A model generated the notes under the pieces. It saw only the letters and a list, made by a program, of their open reading frames with translations. It was not told the origin of the DNA and ran no database searches. The translations under genes and the position numbers were made by a program. 64,000 nt of DNA from Variovorax sp. UMC13 (lineage in GTDB: Bacteria > Pseudomonadota > Gammaproteobacteria > Burkholderiales > Burkholderiaceae_C), in assembly GCF_014170375.1 (NCBI RefSeq), contig NZ_LZZW01000031.1, positions 186,001 through 250,000 on the forward strand. Direction: 5' to 3'. Shown here piece after piece: positions 16,740 through 25,143 of the stretch; position 1 is the first letter of the stretch; each line of letters starts with the position of its first letter.

Positions 16740-17587
16740 AACTCGTGACCTGGAACACCCAGTGGTGCCGCGGCCTCGACGGCGCCGTGAGCCCGCAACG
16801 CATCGTCGAGGGCGCGCGCGCCATGGCCGACTTCGACGTGCTGTGCCTGCAGGAGATCGCACAGGGCTATGCCGACATGCCGGGCGCACCCGGCGACCAG
16901 CCGGCCGAGCTGCAGGCCCTGCTACCGGGTTTCCAGCTCTTCTTCGGCGCCGCGGTCGACGAGTTCGATGCCAAGGGGCGGCGCATGCGCTTCGGCAACC
17001 TGATCGCCACGCGACTGCCGGTCGCGCAGGTGCAGCACCATGCGCTGCCCTGGCCGGCCGACGCGGGCGTGCGCAGCATGCCGCGCATGTGCACGGTCGT
17101 GACGCTGCAGAGTCCGGTGCTCGGCCCGGTGCGCGTGATGAGCACGCACCTCGAGTACTACTCGAAACCGCAGCGCATGGCGCAGGCGCTGGCGCTGCGC
17201 GACCTGCACATCGAAGCCTGCGCCCATGCCGCCGCGCCGCCGCTGGACGACGACAGCCGCTCCCCCTTCCAGACCAAGGTGCACACCGGCCATGCGATCC
17301 TCTGCGGCGACTTCAACCTCGAGCCGACCGAGCCCGAGTACGCGGCGATCCAGCAGGGCTTCGGCACCGACGGCGCGCAGCAACTGCAGGACGCCTGGCG
17401 CATCCGCCATGGCGCGACGCCCCATGCGCCCACCTTCCGCCTGTTCGACCGCAGCTACGGGCCCGAGCCCGTGGCCTGCGATTTCGTCTTCGTGAGCGAG
17501 GGCCTGGCGCCGCGCGTGCGCCGCATCGAGGTCGACGGCGTCACGCAGGCCTCGGACCACCAGCCGGTGGTGGTCGAGTTCAGCTGA
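16736..17587 (+). CDS. Endonuclease/exonuclease/phosphatase-family phosphodiesterase
   Basis: A 283-residue metal-dependent hydrolase of the EEP superfamily. It starts VTWNTQW, with the metal-binding glutamate E40 in LQEIAQ, a histidine in STHLEYYS, the aspartate/asparagine pair in GDFNLEP and the terminal SDHQP. It has no signal peptide, so it should be cytoplasmic. It is translationally coupled to ugpE (ATGA), the position held in E. coli by ugpQ, the glycerophosphodiester phosphodiesterase. I infer that it replaces UgpQ and releases glycerol-3-phosphate from imported diesters. Its last 8 bases overlap the end of glpD on the other strand. Confidence 0.85.
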   Translation: MKLVTWNTQWCRGLDGAVSPQRIVEGARAMADFDVLCLQEIAQGYADMPGAPGDQPAELQALLPGFQLFFGAAVDEFDAKGRRMRFGNLIATRLPVAQVQHHALPWPADAGVRSMPRMCTVVTLQSPVLGPVRVMSTHLEYYSKPQRMAQALALRDLHIEACAHAAAPPLDDDSRSPFQTKVHTGHAILCGDFNLEPTEPEYAAIQQGFGTDGAQQLQDAWRIRHGATPHAPTFRLFDRSYGPEPVACDFVFVSEGLAPRVRRIEVDGVTQASDHQPVVVEFS

Positions 17588-19133
17588 GGCGCTGCAGCCA
17601 CTGCGCGACCTGCGCGCGCTGCTCGGGCGTGTAGCGCAGCCCCAGCTTGGAGCGGCGCCACAGCGCATCGTCGGCCGTGGTCACCCATTCCTCCGCCTGC
17701 AGGTAGCGCAGCTCGCGCGCATGCAGGCCGGGCGCCACTTCCTCGCCCAGGTCGGCCATCGAGGCCGCGTCGCCCAGCAGCTTTTCGATGCGCGATCCGT
17801 AGGCATGGGCCAGCCGGCGCGCCAGCGGCGCGGGCAGCCAGCCATGGCGCGCCTGCACGGCCGCGACGAAGCGCTCGAAGTCCGTGTCGGGGCGCTGGGG
17901 CGCGCCGATCCAGCCCGACAGGTCGCCGCCGGCCAGGTAGGCGCCGCCGGTCCAAGCCGGCCGCTGGTCGCCCAGCATGCGCCCGATCTCATCGGCCGCG
18001 TCCTCGGCCAGCTTGCGGAAGGTCGTGATCTTGCCGCCCCACACCGACAGCAGCGGCGCGGCCGTGGTGTTGGCTTCGAGCAGGTAGTCGCGCGTGACCG
18101 CCGACGGGTCACCCGAGGCGTCGTCGAGCAGCGGGCGCACACCCGAGTAGGTCCAGACCACGTCGGCCGGCACGATGGGCTTCTCGAAGTAGCGGCTGGC
18201 CTGTTCGCACAGGTAGTCGATCTCCTCGGTCGAGATGCGCGAGGCGCCCGCGTCGTCGGCGCCGACCTCGACGTCGGTGGTGCCGATCAGCGTGTAGTCG
18301 TCCTGGTAGGGAATGGCGAAGATGATCCGCTTGTCGGGGTTCTGGAAGATGTAGGCGTGGTCGTGCGCGAACACCCGCGGCACGATGATGTGGCTGCCCT
18401 TGACCAGCCGCAGGCTCTTGGTCGCAAGCGCCTCGCCCTTCGCCGCCTTGGCCGTGCCGCGCAGGAAGGACTCGGCCCAGGGGCCGGCCGCATTGACCAC
18501 CGCGCGGGCACGCACGCTGCGCACGCCCTCGGGGCCCTCCAGCGTGGCGGTCCAGCCGGTGGCGTCGCGTTGCACGCTGGTGCAGCAGGTGCGCGTGAGG
18601 ATCTGCGCGCCGCGCGCGCGGGCGTCGATGGCGTTGAGCACCACCAGCCGCGCATCGTCGACCCAGCCGTCGGAATAGACGAAGCCGCGCTTGTATTCGG
18701 GCTTGAGCGGCTGGCCGGCCGCGTGCCGGCGCAGGTCGACCGAGCGCGAACCCGGCAGCACCTCGCGCCTGGCCAGATGGTCGTACATGAACAGGCCGAT
18801 GCGGATCATCCAGGCCGGCCGCATCGACGGGTCGTGCGGCATCACGAAGCGCAGCGGCCACATGATGTGAGGCGCGCTCTTGAGCAGCACCTCGCGCTCC
18901 TGCAGCGCCTTGCGCACCAGCGAGAACTCGTAGTACTCGAGGTAGCGCAGGCCGCCGTGGATCAGCTTGGTCGAGGACGAGGAGGTGTGCGAGGCCAGGT
19001 CGTCCTTCTCGCACAGCACCACCCGGTGGCCACGGCCCGCCAGGTCGCGCGCGATGCCGCAGCCGTTGATGCCGCCGCCGACCACCAGCACGTCGCAGCT
19101 CAGATCACCCGCAGGCGCTTCGTATTTGTCCAT
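17580..19133 (-). CDS. glpD: Aerobic glycerol-3-phosphate dehydrogenase
   Basis: A 517-residue membrane-associated flavoprotein that oxidises glycerol-3-phosphate to dihydroxyacetone phosphate and passes electrons to ubiquinone. The N-terminal FAD loop GGGINGCG is at residues 19-26, followed by SSSSTKLIHGGLRYLE, a GlpD hallmark. Length matches the family. It converges with the ugp operon, with which it shares the substrate, and is divergent from glpR. TTCG-containing repeats in the intergenic region suggest GlpR control. Confidence 0.95.
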   Translation of the reverse strand: MDKYEAPAGDLSCDVLVVGGGINGCGIARDLAGRGHRVVLCEKDDLASHTSSSSTKLIHGGLRYLEYYEFSLVRKALQEREVLLKSAPHIMWPLRFVMPHDPSMRPAWMIRIGLFMYDHLARREVLPGSRSVDLRRHAAGQPLKPEYKRGFVYSDGWVDDARLVVLNAIDARARGAQILTRTCCTSVQRDATGWTATLEGPEGVRSVRARAVVNAAGPWAESFLRGTAKAAKGEALATKSLRLVKGSHIIVPRVFAHDHAYIFQNPDKRIIFAIPYQDDYTLIGTTDVEVGADDAGASRISTEEIDYLCEQASRYFEKPIVPADVVWTYSGVRPLLDDASGDPSAVTRDYLLEANTTAAPLLSVWGGKITTFRKLAEDAADEIGRMLGDQRPAWTGGAYLAGGDLSGWIGAPQRPDTDFERFVAAVQARHGWLPAPLARRLAHAYGSRIEKLLGDAASMADLGEEVAPGLHARELRYLQAEEWVTTADDALWRRSKLGLRYTPEQRAQVAQWLQRLS

Positions 19134-19200
19134 TTCGTTTCCTTATGGTGCGATTTTCGCTGTAGTTTCCCCTAAGATCAATTCGTTTTTTTTCGATTTA
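19133..19200. promoter_or_regulatory. Candidate GlpR operator region between glpD and glpR
   Basis: Several T-rich TTCG repeats occur between the two starts: TTTCGTTT at 19133-19140, TTTTCG at 19154-19159, ATTCGTTTT at 19181-19189 and TTTCGATTT at 19191-19199. Known GlpR operators are tandem sites of this TTCG/CGAA type. The region therefore probably lets GlpR repress glpD and itself in the absence of glycerol-3-phosphate. Confidence 0.5.
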
Positions 19201-19230
19201 AACTGCTTTCCTCGCTCCAACGACCCCAAC

Positions 19231-20001
19231 GTGAACTCCAACCCCCGCCAGATCCGCCTGCTCGACACCGTGCGCGGCCGTGGCTCGGCCACCGTCGAGC
19301 AGCTGGCCGAAATGCTGGGCGTGACGCTGCAGACCGTGCGGCGCGACGTGCAGCGCCTGGCCGACGACGGCCTGCTGGCGCGCTTCCACGGCGGCGTGCG
19401 GGTGCCGAGCTCGACCACCGAGAACCTCGGCCACCGGCTGCGCGAATCGCTCAACGCCGACGGCAAGGCCCGCATCGCGCGCGCCGTCGCGGCCCAGGTG
19501 CCCAACGACTGCTCGCTGATCCTCAACATCGGCACCACCACCGAGGCCATCGCCAAGGCGCTGCTGCGCCACACCGGCCTGCGCGTGATCACCAACAACC
19601 TGCACGTGGCCAACATCCTGGCCGACAACCCCGACTGCGAGGTGATCGTGGCCGGCGGCGCGGTGCGCGCGCGCGACCGCGCGATCGTGGGCGAGGCGAC
19701 GATGGACTTCATCCGCCAGTTCAAGGTCGACATCGCGCTGATCGGCTGCTCGGGCATCGAGGCCGACGGCACGGTGCGCGACTTCGACCTGCGCGAGGTC
19801 AAGGTCGCGCAGACCATCGTGGCGCAGGCACGCGAGGTCTGGCTCGCGGCCGACGCCAGCAAGTTCAACCGGCCGGCGATGGTGCAGCTCGCGGCGCTGG
19901 CGCAGATCGACCGGCTGTTCACCGACGCGGCGCCACCGGCCCCGTTCCCGGCGCTGCTCGAGCGGGCGCAGGTGCGCCTGGAGATCGCCGACAAGCCATG
20001 A
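19231..20001 (+). CDS. glpR: GlpR-type DeoR-family repressor
   Basis: A 256-residue DeoR-family regulator. GTG 19231 is chosen because the helix-turn-helix (RQIRLLDTVRGRGSATVEQL, then LGVTLQTVRRDVQRL) begins there; the frame is open far upstream but runs antisense to glpD. The sensor domain has LNIGTTTEAIAKAL and the phosphosugar-binding pattern ALIGCSGIEADGTV. In the family, glycerol-3-phosphate releases the repressor. It lies between glpD and glpK, so it likely controls both and possibly ugp. Confidence 0.9.
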   Translation: MNSNPRQIRLLDTVRGRGSATVEQLAEMLGVTLQTVRRDVQRLADDGLLARFHGGVRVPSSTTENLGHRLRESLNADGKARIARAVAAQVPNDCSLILNIGTTTEAIAKALLRHTGLRVITNNLHVANILADNPDCEVIVAGGAVRARDRAIVGEATMDFIRQFKVDIALIGCSGIEADGTVRDFDLREVKVAQTIVAQAREVWLAADASKFNRPAMVQLAALAQIDRLFTDAAPPAPFPALLERAQVRLEIADKP

Positions 20002-20006
20002 CGTTT

Positions 20007-20123
20007 TTCCCCCTCCCCCGCCGGGGGAGGGTTGGGGTGGGGGCACGCAGCCGCCAAGAAGGCGCGGCGCCTGATCGAAGGCTGCGTGCCCCCATCCCCG
20101 CCTTCCCCCGGAGGGGGAAGAAG
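20007..20123. repeat. Large inverted repeat between glpR and glpK
   Basis: Two arms of about 45 bases face each other (about 20007-20053 and 20079-20123). The left arm reads GGTTGGGGTGGGGGCACGCA in its inner part and the right arm begins GGCTGCGTGCCCCCATCCCC. Each arm also contains its own GC hairpin (CTCCCCCGCCGGGGGAG on the left). It looks like a palindromic REP/MITE-type intergenic element and could fold in the glpR-glpK transcript. Confidence 0.7.
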
Positions 20124-20152
20124 CCAGACCGAACACCAAGGAGATGACACCG

Positions 20153-21649
20153 ATGACCACCTAACTGCTCGCCCTCGACCAAGGCACCTCCAGCTCGCGC
20201 AGCATCGTGTTCGACCGCGAGGGCCACATCGTCGCCATCGCGCAGAAGGAACTCACGCAGATCTACCCGCAGCCGGGCTGGGTCGAGCACGACCCGATGG
20301 AGATCTGGCGCAGCCAGCTCGCCACCGCGCAGGAGGTGCTGGCCAAGGCCAAGTTGCAGGCCTCCGACATCCACGCCATCGGCATCACCAACCAGCGCGA
20401 AACCACCGTGCTGTGGAACCGCAAGACCGGCCAGCCGGTGCACCACGCCATCGTCTGGCAGGACCGGCGCGCCGAGCCGCTGTGCGCGAAGCTGCGCGCC
20501 GACGGCATGGCCGACACCATCCGCGACAAGACCGGCCTGGTGATCGACGCCTACTTCTCCGGCACCAAGCTGCGCTGGCTGCTCGACAACGTGCCCGGCG
20601 CGCGCGAACAGGCCGAGCGCGGCGAACTGGCCTTCGGCACCATCGACAGCTGGCTGATCTGGCAGCTCACCGGCGGCAAGACCCACGTCACCGATGTCAG
20701 CAACGCCTCGCGCACCATGCTCTTCAACGTGCACCGCAACGCGTGGGACGCGGAGCTGCTCGCGCTGCTCGACATCCCCGCGTCACTGATGCCCACCGTG
20801 CAACCCTCGAGCTCGCACTTCGCCGACACCGAGCCCACGTTGCTCGGCAGCGCCCTGCCCATCGGCGGCGTGGCCGGCGACCAGCAGAGCGCGCTGTTCG
20901 GCCAGGCCTGCTTCGAGGCCGGCATGGCCAAGAACACCTACGGCACCGGCTGCTTCCTGCTGATGCACACCGGCGCCGCCTTCCAGCCCTCGCATAACGG
21001 CCTGCTCGTGACCAGCGCCGCGCAGGTCGACGCCACGCCGCGCTACGCGATGGAGGGCAGCGTGTTCGTCGGCGGCGCCGTGGTGCAGTGGCTGCGCGAC
21101 GGCCTGCAGGCCATCAAGGGCAGCGCCGAGGTGCAGGGCCTGGCCGAGAGCGTGCCCGACGCGGGCGGCGTGATGATGGTGCCGGCCTTCACCGGCCTGG
21201 GCGCGCCCTACTGGAACGCCGAGGCCCGCGGCACCATCACCGGCCTGACGCGCGGCACCACCGTCGCCCACATCGCGCGCGCCGCGCTGGAGAGCATCGC
21301 CTACCAGAGCGCCGCGCTGCTGCAGGCCATGAGCCGCGACGCGGTGGCGGCCGGCGGCGCACCGGTCTCGGAATTGCGCGTGGACGGCGGCGCGAGCGTC
21401 AACGACCTGCTGATGCAGTTCCAGGCCGACCTGCTGGGCATCCCGGTGGTGCGGCCCCAGGTGATCGAGACCACCGCGCTCGGCGCCGCCTACCTCGCGG
21501 GCCTCTCGACCGGCGTCTACAGCGACGCGCGCCAGCTCTCGCAGCTGTGGAAGGTGGAGCGCCGCTTCCTGCCGACCCTGGGCCGCGCACAGGCCGAGGA
21601 ATCGATGGCGCGCTGGGAACGCGCGGTGCGCCAGGCGACGGCCACCTGA
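20153..21649 (+). pseudogene. glpK: Glycerol kinase with a stop at codon 4
   Basis: Glycerol kinase phosphorylates glycerol to glycerol-3-phosphate. With GGAG upstream (20140-20143), translation should start at ATG 20153 and read Met-Thr-Thr, but the next codon (20162-20164) is TAA, where homologues have TAC or TAT in MTTYLLALDQGTSSSR. The ATG at 20144 is in frame and also runs into it. Everything after the stop is intact: LLALDQGTSSSR, TNQRETT, WQDRR, AGDQQSALFGQ and DGGAS, to a normal end at 21649. Restart at GTG 20207 would lose the phosphate-binding DQGT loop; a CTG start at 20165 would keep it but is rare. Probably non-functional, unless a base error. Confidence 0.85.
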
Positions 21650-21749
21650 GGCGCGGCGGCCAAACACCTCGCCCCGCTGGGGACACTGCCGGCCAGCGGC
21701 CGAGGGACGCAGCGCAGAATCCGCCGGCCCTCGACTGCCGCCGCCCCTC

Positions 21750-23402
21750 TTGAACACGCCCTCCGCCGAAGCACCGCGCACACCGCCCTCTTCCCGTTCC
21801 TCCGCCCTGCTCGCCTGTGCCGTGGTCGGCGCCACGCTGGCGGTGCTGATCACACTGGGCCACGACGGCCGCCGCATCGCCCAGCTGGCCCTGCTCGCAT
21901 CACCCTTGGTGCTGTGGCTCGCCTGGCCGCTGCGCGGCGTGCGGATGCGCCGGCTGCGCACCCTGCTGGTCACGCTCTGGACCCTGGGCTTCGGGCTCGA
22001 TGCCGTGCTGCGCGCCTACCTGCTCGACACCTACCAAGCCGCGCCCGACAGCGCGCTGGTGCTCGGCGCCGCGGCCAACACCCATGCGCGCGAAAGCGCC
22101 GAGTACCTCTGGATGCACTGGCGCTCGGCCTTTGTCTGGTCGGCCGCGCTGGTCACCGCCGGGGTGATCGCCGCCCTCTTCGCGCGCCGCGGCGCGATCG
22201 CTTCCGATGTGCCAGGCCGCCGGCCGCCGCGCTGGGCCGTCGCGCTGGTGGGCCTGCTGCTGCTCGGTGCCTGCCTGGCCTATGCCAGCAAGCCCTGGCG
22301 CCGGCTGCATCCCGTCCTGTTCTGGACGCACTGGTCGCAATCGGTGCAGCAGCAGCGCGCCAGCTGGGCCGACCAGCAGCAGGTGCGCGAGCGCCTCGCG
22401 GCCCAGGCCCGAACCATCGCGCCGGTGGTGACGCATGCCGGCCCGTCGACGGTGGTGCTGGTCGTGACCGACAGCATCAACCGCGACAACATGGCGCTCT
22501 ACGGCTACGGCCGCCCGACCACCCCGCGCCTGCTGGCGCACCAGGCGCAGACCGGCCCGCAGATGGCCGTGCTCAAGAACGCCTGGTCGGTGGACGCCAG
22601 CACCGTGCCCGCGCTGCGCAACATGTTCCATTTCGGCCTGCCCGACAGCCAGCAGCCGCCGCATGTGCTGGCCCTGGCGCGCGCCGCGGGCTACAAGGTC
22701 TGGTGGATCAGCAACCATGACGACATCGCGATCGAGCAGCAGCATGCGCGCCATGCCGACGTGGTGGACATGGTCAACCGCACGCCCGGCCGTGCCAGCG
22801 CCTCGCTCGACGGCGAGATCCTCGACTGCGTGCAGGAAGCGCTGGCCGACACGGGCAGCGAGCGCAAGCTGATCGTGGTGCATCTCATGGGCGCGCACCC
22901 GCACTACAGCCTGCGCTTCCCCGAGAACGCCAACCCCTTCGACGACGACGTCGACGCGGTCGAGACCGGCCTGGTGAACAGCGGCCGCTCGGCCTGGGTG
23001 CGGCACTTTCGCCAGCAGTACGACGCCGCGCTGCTCTATCACGACTTCGTGGTGTCGGCGCTGCTGCAGCAGGTGCGCAGCGCGGGCACGCCCGAGGATT
23101 ACCGGGCCTGGATGTACCTGTCGGACCACGGCCAGGAGGTCGGCCACGGCAGCGACCGCGCGGGCCACAGCCCCTCGACCGCGTCGGGCTACCGCATCCC
23201 GACCGTGCTGTGGCGCAACCAGCAGCCCTTCAGCTCCCCCACCGCGCAGCAAGCCTTCCGCGCGGACTGGACGGGCTGGGCGCTGATGGACCTGCTCCAC
23301 ATCCAGTGGAACGGCCAGATGCCCGAGCGCAATGTGCTGTCGGACGGCTACCGCTGGCAGGCGCCGGCGATTCCGGTGGCGGCCGACGCCTTCCTGCGCT
23401 GA
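21750..23402 (+). CDS. Phosphoethanolamine transferase-like membrane sulfatase-fold protein
   Basis: About 550 residues. Four to five N-terminal membrane helices are followed by a periplasmic alkaline-phosphatase/sulfatase-fold domain. Features match the EptA/CptA group: VVTDSINRDNMALYGYGRPT, the putative nucleophile T285 in DASTVPALRNMF, and the metal-binding YLSDHGQEVG. Relatives move phosphoethanolamine onto lipid A or core sugars. The TTG start at 21750 is the only one before the first helix and lacks a clear ribosome binding site, so the true start is uncertain. The gene stands alone. Confidence 0.78.
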   Translation: MNTPSAEAPRTPPSSRSSALLACAVVGATLAVLITLGHDGRRIAQLALLASPLVLWLAWPLRGVRMRRLRTLLVTLWTLGFGLDAVLRAYLLDTYQAAPDSALVLGAAANTHARESAEYLWMHWRSAFVWSAALVTAGVIAALFARRGAIASDVPGRRPPRWAVALVGLLLLGACLAYASKPWRRLHPVLFWTHWSQSVQQQRASWADQQQVRERLAAQARTIAPVVTHAGPSTVVLVVTDSINRDNMALYGYGRPTTPRLLAHQAQTGPQMAVLKNAWSVDASTVPALRNMFHFGLPDSQQPPHVLALARAAGYKVWWISNHDDIAIEQQHARHADVVDMVNRTPGRASASLDGEILDCVQEALADTGSERKLIVVHLMGAHPHYSLRFPENANPFDDDVDAVETGLVNSGRSAWVRHFRQQYDAALLYHDFVVSALLQQVRSAGTPEDYRAWMYLSDHGQEVGHGSDRAGHSPSTASGYRIPTVLWRNQQPFSSPTAQQAFRADWTGWALMDLLHIQWNGQMPERNVLSDGYRWQAPAIPVAADAFLR

Positions 23403-23427
23403 CGGGGCGGACGCACCTCGCCCGCCC

Positions 23428-24480
23428 TCAGGCCACCCTTCGCAACAAGGCGCGCGCGCCGCCGTCACCACGCGTGTGGCGGAACAGGTCCTTGGGGTCC
23501 TCGGCCCGCGGCACCAGTTCGACCTCCACCCCGATCCCGCGCGCCTCGGCCTGCGCATGCACGTAGCGCAGGGTGGTGTAGTCCTCGAGCGCGAAGCCGA
23601 CCGAGTCGAAGACCGTGACCTGGCCCGCGCTCTCGCGTCCCGCCGCCGTGCCGGTCAACACGCGCCAGAGGTCGACCACCGGGAAGCTCGGCGGCAGCTG
23701 CTGGACCTCGCCCTCGATGCGCGTCTGCGGTTCGAACTCGACGAACACGCGCGCCCGGCGCAGCACGTCGGCATGCAGTTCGGTCTTGCCGGGGCAGTCG
23801 CCGCCGACCGCGTTGAGGTGCATGCCCGGTTCGATCATCTCCGGCGTGAGGATGGTCGCATGGGCCTTGTCCGCGGTGACCGTGGTCACGATGTCGGCGC
23901 CGCGCACGGCCTGCGCCACCGAGCCGGCGCGGATGAGCTCGAGCGCGGGAAAGGCCGCGAGGTTGCGCAGCAGCTTGTCGGTCGCGCGGGGGTCGCTGTC
24001 GTAGACGGCGATCTCCTCGATGCCCAGGTGATGGTGGAAGGCCAGCGCCTGGAACTCGCTCTGCGCGCCGTTGCCGATCAGCGCCATGCGCCGCGCATCG
24101 GGCCGGGCCAGCGCACGGGCCGCCAGCAGCGAGGTCGCGGCGGTGCGCAGGGCGGTGGCCAGCGTGAGCTCCGACAGCAGCACCGGGTAGCCGGTGTCCA
24201 CATCGGCCAGCACGCCGAAGGCCATCACCGTGTAGAGCCCGCGGCCGGTGTTGGCCGGATGGCCGTTGACGTACTTGAAGGCGTAGCGCGAGGCGTTGGA
24301 GACCGGCATCAGCTCGATCACGCCGATGTCCGAATGACTTGAAACTCGCGACGACTTGTCGAAATCCGGCCAGCGAACGAAATCCTCGCGGAGGGCCTCG
24401 GCCAGCGCGCCGATGAAAGGGGCCACGCCGATCTCCTGCACGAGGCGGGACATCGCGGGCACGTCGATGAAGCGGGTCAT
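23428..24480 (-). CDS. Ornithine cyclodeaminase
   Basis: A 350-residue enzyme of the ornithine cyclodeaminase/mu-crystallin family, which converts ornithine to proline and ammonia using NAD. The substrate region has FKYVNGHPANT and the dinucleotide loop is ALIGNGAQSEFQ, with VTTVTADKAH and GGDCPGKTEL further on. The length fits true ornithine cyclodeaminase rather than short mu-crystallins. ATG 24480 is preceded by AGGAGGAG. It is divergent from an Lrp-type regulator with a perfect palindrome between them, so ornithine- or arginine-responsive control is likely. Confidence 0.85.
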   Translation of the reverse strand: MTRFIDVPAMSRLVQEIGVAPFIGALAEALREDFVRWPDFDKSSRVSSHSDIGVIELMPVSNASRYAFKYVNGHPANTGRGLYTVMAFGVLADVDTGYPVLLSELTLATALRTAATSLLAARALARPDARRMALIGNGAQSEFQALAFHHHLGIEEIAVYDSDPRATDKLLRNLAAFPALELIRAGSVAQAVRGADIVTTVTADKAHATILTPEMIEPGMHLNAVGGDCPGKTELHADVLRRARVFVEFEPQTRIEGEVQQLPPSFPVVDLWRVLTGTAAGRESAGQVTVFDSVGFALEDYTTLRYVHAQAEARGIGVEVELVPRAEDPKDLFRHTRGDGGARALLRRVA

Positions 24481-24569
24481 GGTGTGCTCCTCCTGAATGG
24501 GTCGGGCCGCGGCGTGCAGCCGTCTGTCCATTGTTCCGCGCGCACCTGCCAGATTGAAGCCTGCAACTT

Positions 24570-24584
24570 GTCAATTCAATTGAC
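24570..24584. promoter_or_regulatory. Perfect palindrome, candidate Lrp-type operator
   Basis: GTCAATT-C-AATTGAC is a perfect 15-bp palindrome in the divergent spacer between ornithine cyclodeaminase and the Lrp-family gene. Its A/T-rich dyad stands out in very GC-rich DNA and fits the general form of Lrp/AsnC sites. Confidence 0.65.
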
Positions 24585-24632
24585 GAACCTTACATTCAGC
24601 TCGATCCATCCAGCACTTTGACACTTTCCGCC

Positions 24633-25055
24633 ATGGACGACACCGACCGTCAACTGCTTGCCCTGCTGCGCGACAACGCACGCACGCCAGTCGTGGCGCT
24701 GGCGAAGAAGTTGCGCGTGGCGCGCGCCACCGTGCAGAACCGCATCGCGAAGATGGAGCAGGACGGCACCATCGTCGGCTACACCGTGCGGCTCAAGCCC
24801 GAAGCCGAGGCCCATCGCATCCGAGCGATCATGAGCATCCGCATCGAAGGCCAGCGCGCGGAGCAGGTCAGCCGGCTGCTGCGCGGCCACTCCAACGTCG
24901 TGGCCCTGCACTCGACCAACGGCCGCTGGGACCTGATGGCCGAGCTGCGCGCCGATTCGCTCGAGGCCTTCGACCAGGTGCTCAATGCGATCCGGCTGAT
25001 CGAGGGCATCTCCAGCACCGAGACCAGCATCCTGCTGTCGACGCAGAAGCTGTGA
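24633..25055 (+). CDS. Lrp/AsnC-family transcriptional regulator
   Basis: A 140-residue regulator. The N-terminal helix-turn-helix covers DDTDRQLLALLRDNARTPVV and LAKKLRVARATVQNRI; the C-terminal ligand-binding domain has IRAIMSIRIEGQRAEQV and the STNGRWDLMAEL core. Start ATG 24633 is preferred over one five codons upstream because the family begins at the DDTDRQ helix. It probably senses an amino acid and regulates the divergent ornithine cyclodeaminase and itself. Confidence 0.88.
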   Translation: MDDTDRQLLALLRDNARTPVVALAKKLRVARATVQNRIAKMEQDGTIVGYTVRLKPEAEAHRIRAIMSIRIEGQRAEQVSRLLRGHSNVVALHSTNGRWDLMAELRADSLEAFDQVLNAIRLIEGISSTETSILLSTQKL

Positions 25056-25143
25056 TCCCCGCGGCAGGTCTCGCCCGCGACATGAAGGGCGGGGCGTCCC
25101 GGACCATGATGCGCGCCCAATCAAAAGCACGGGGAGACAGGGA

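Noticed and set aside
18967..19230. N-terminal extension of GlpR
   Set aside because: The frame is open but antisense to glpD and not similar to DeoR proteins; GTG 19231 gives the family start.
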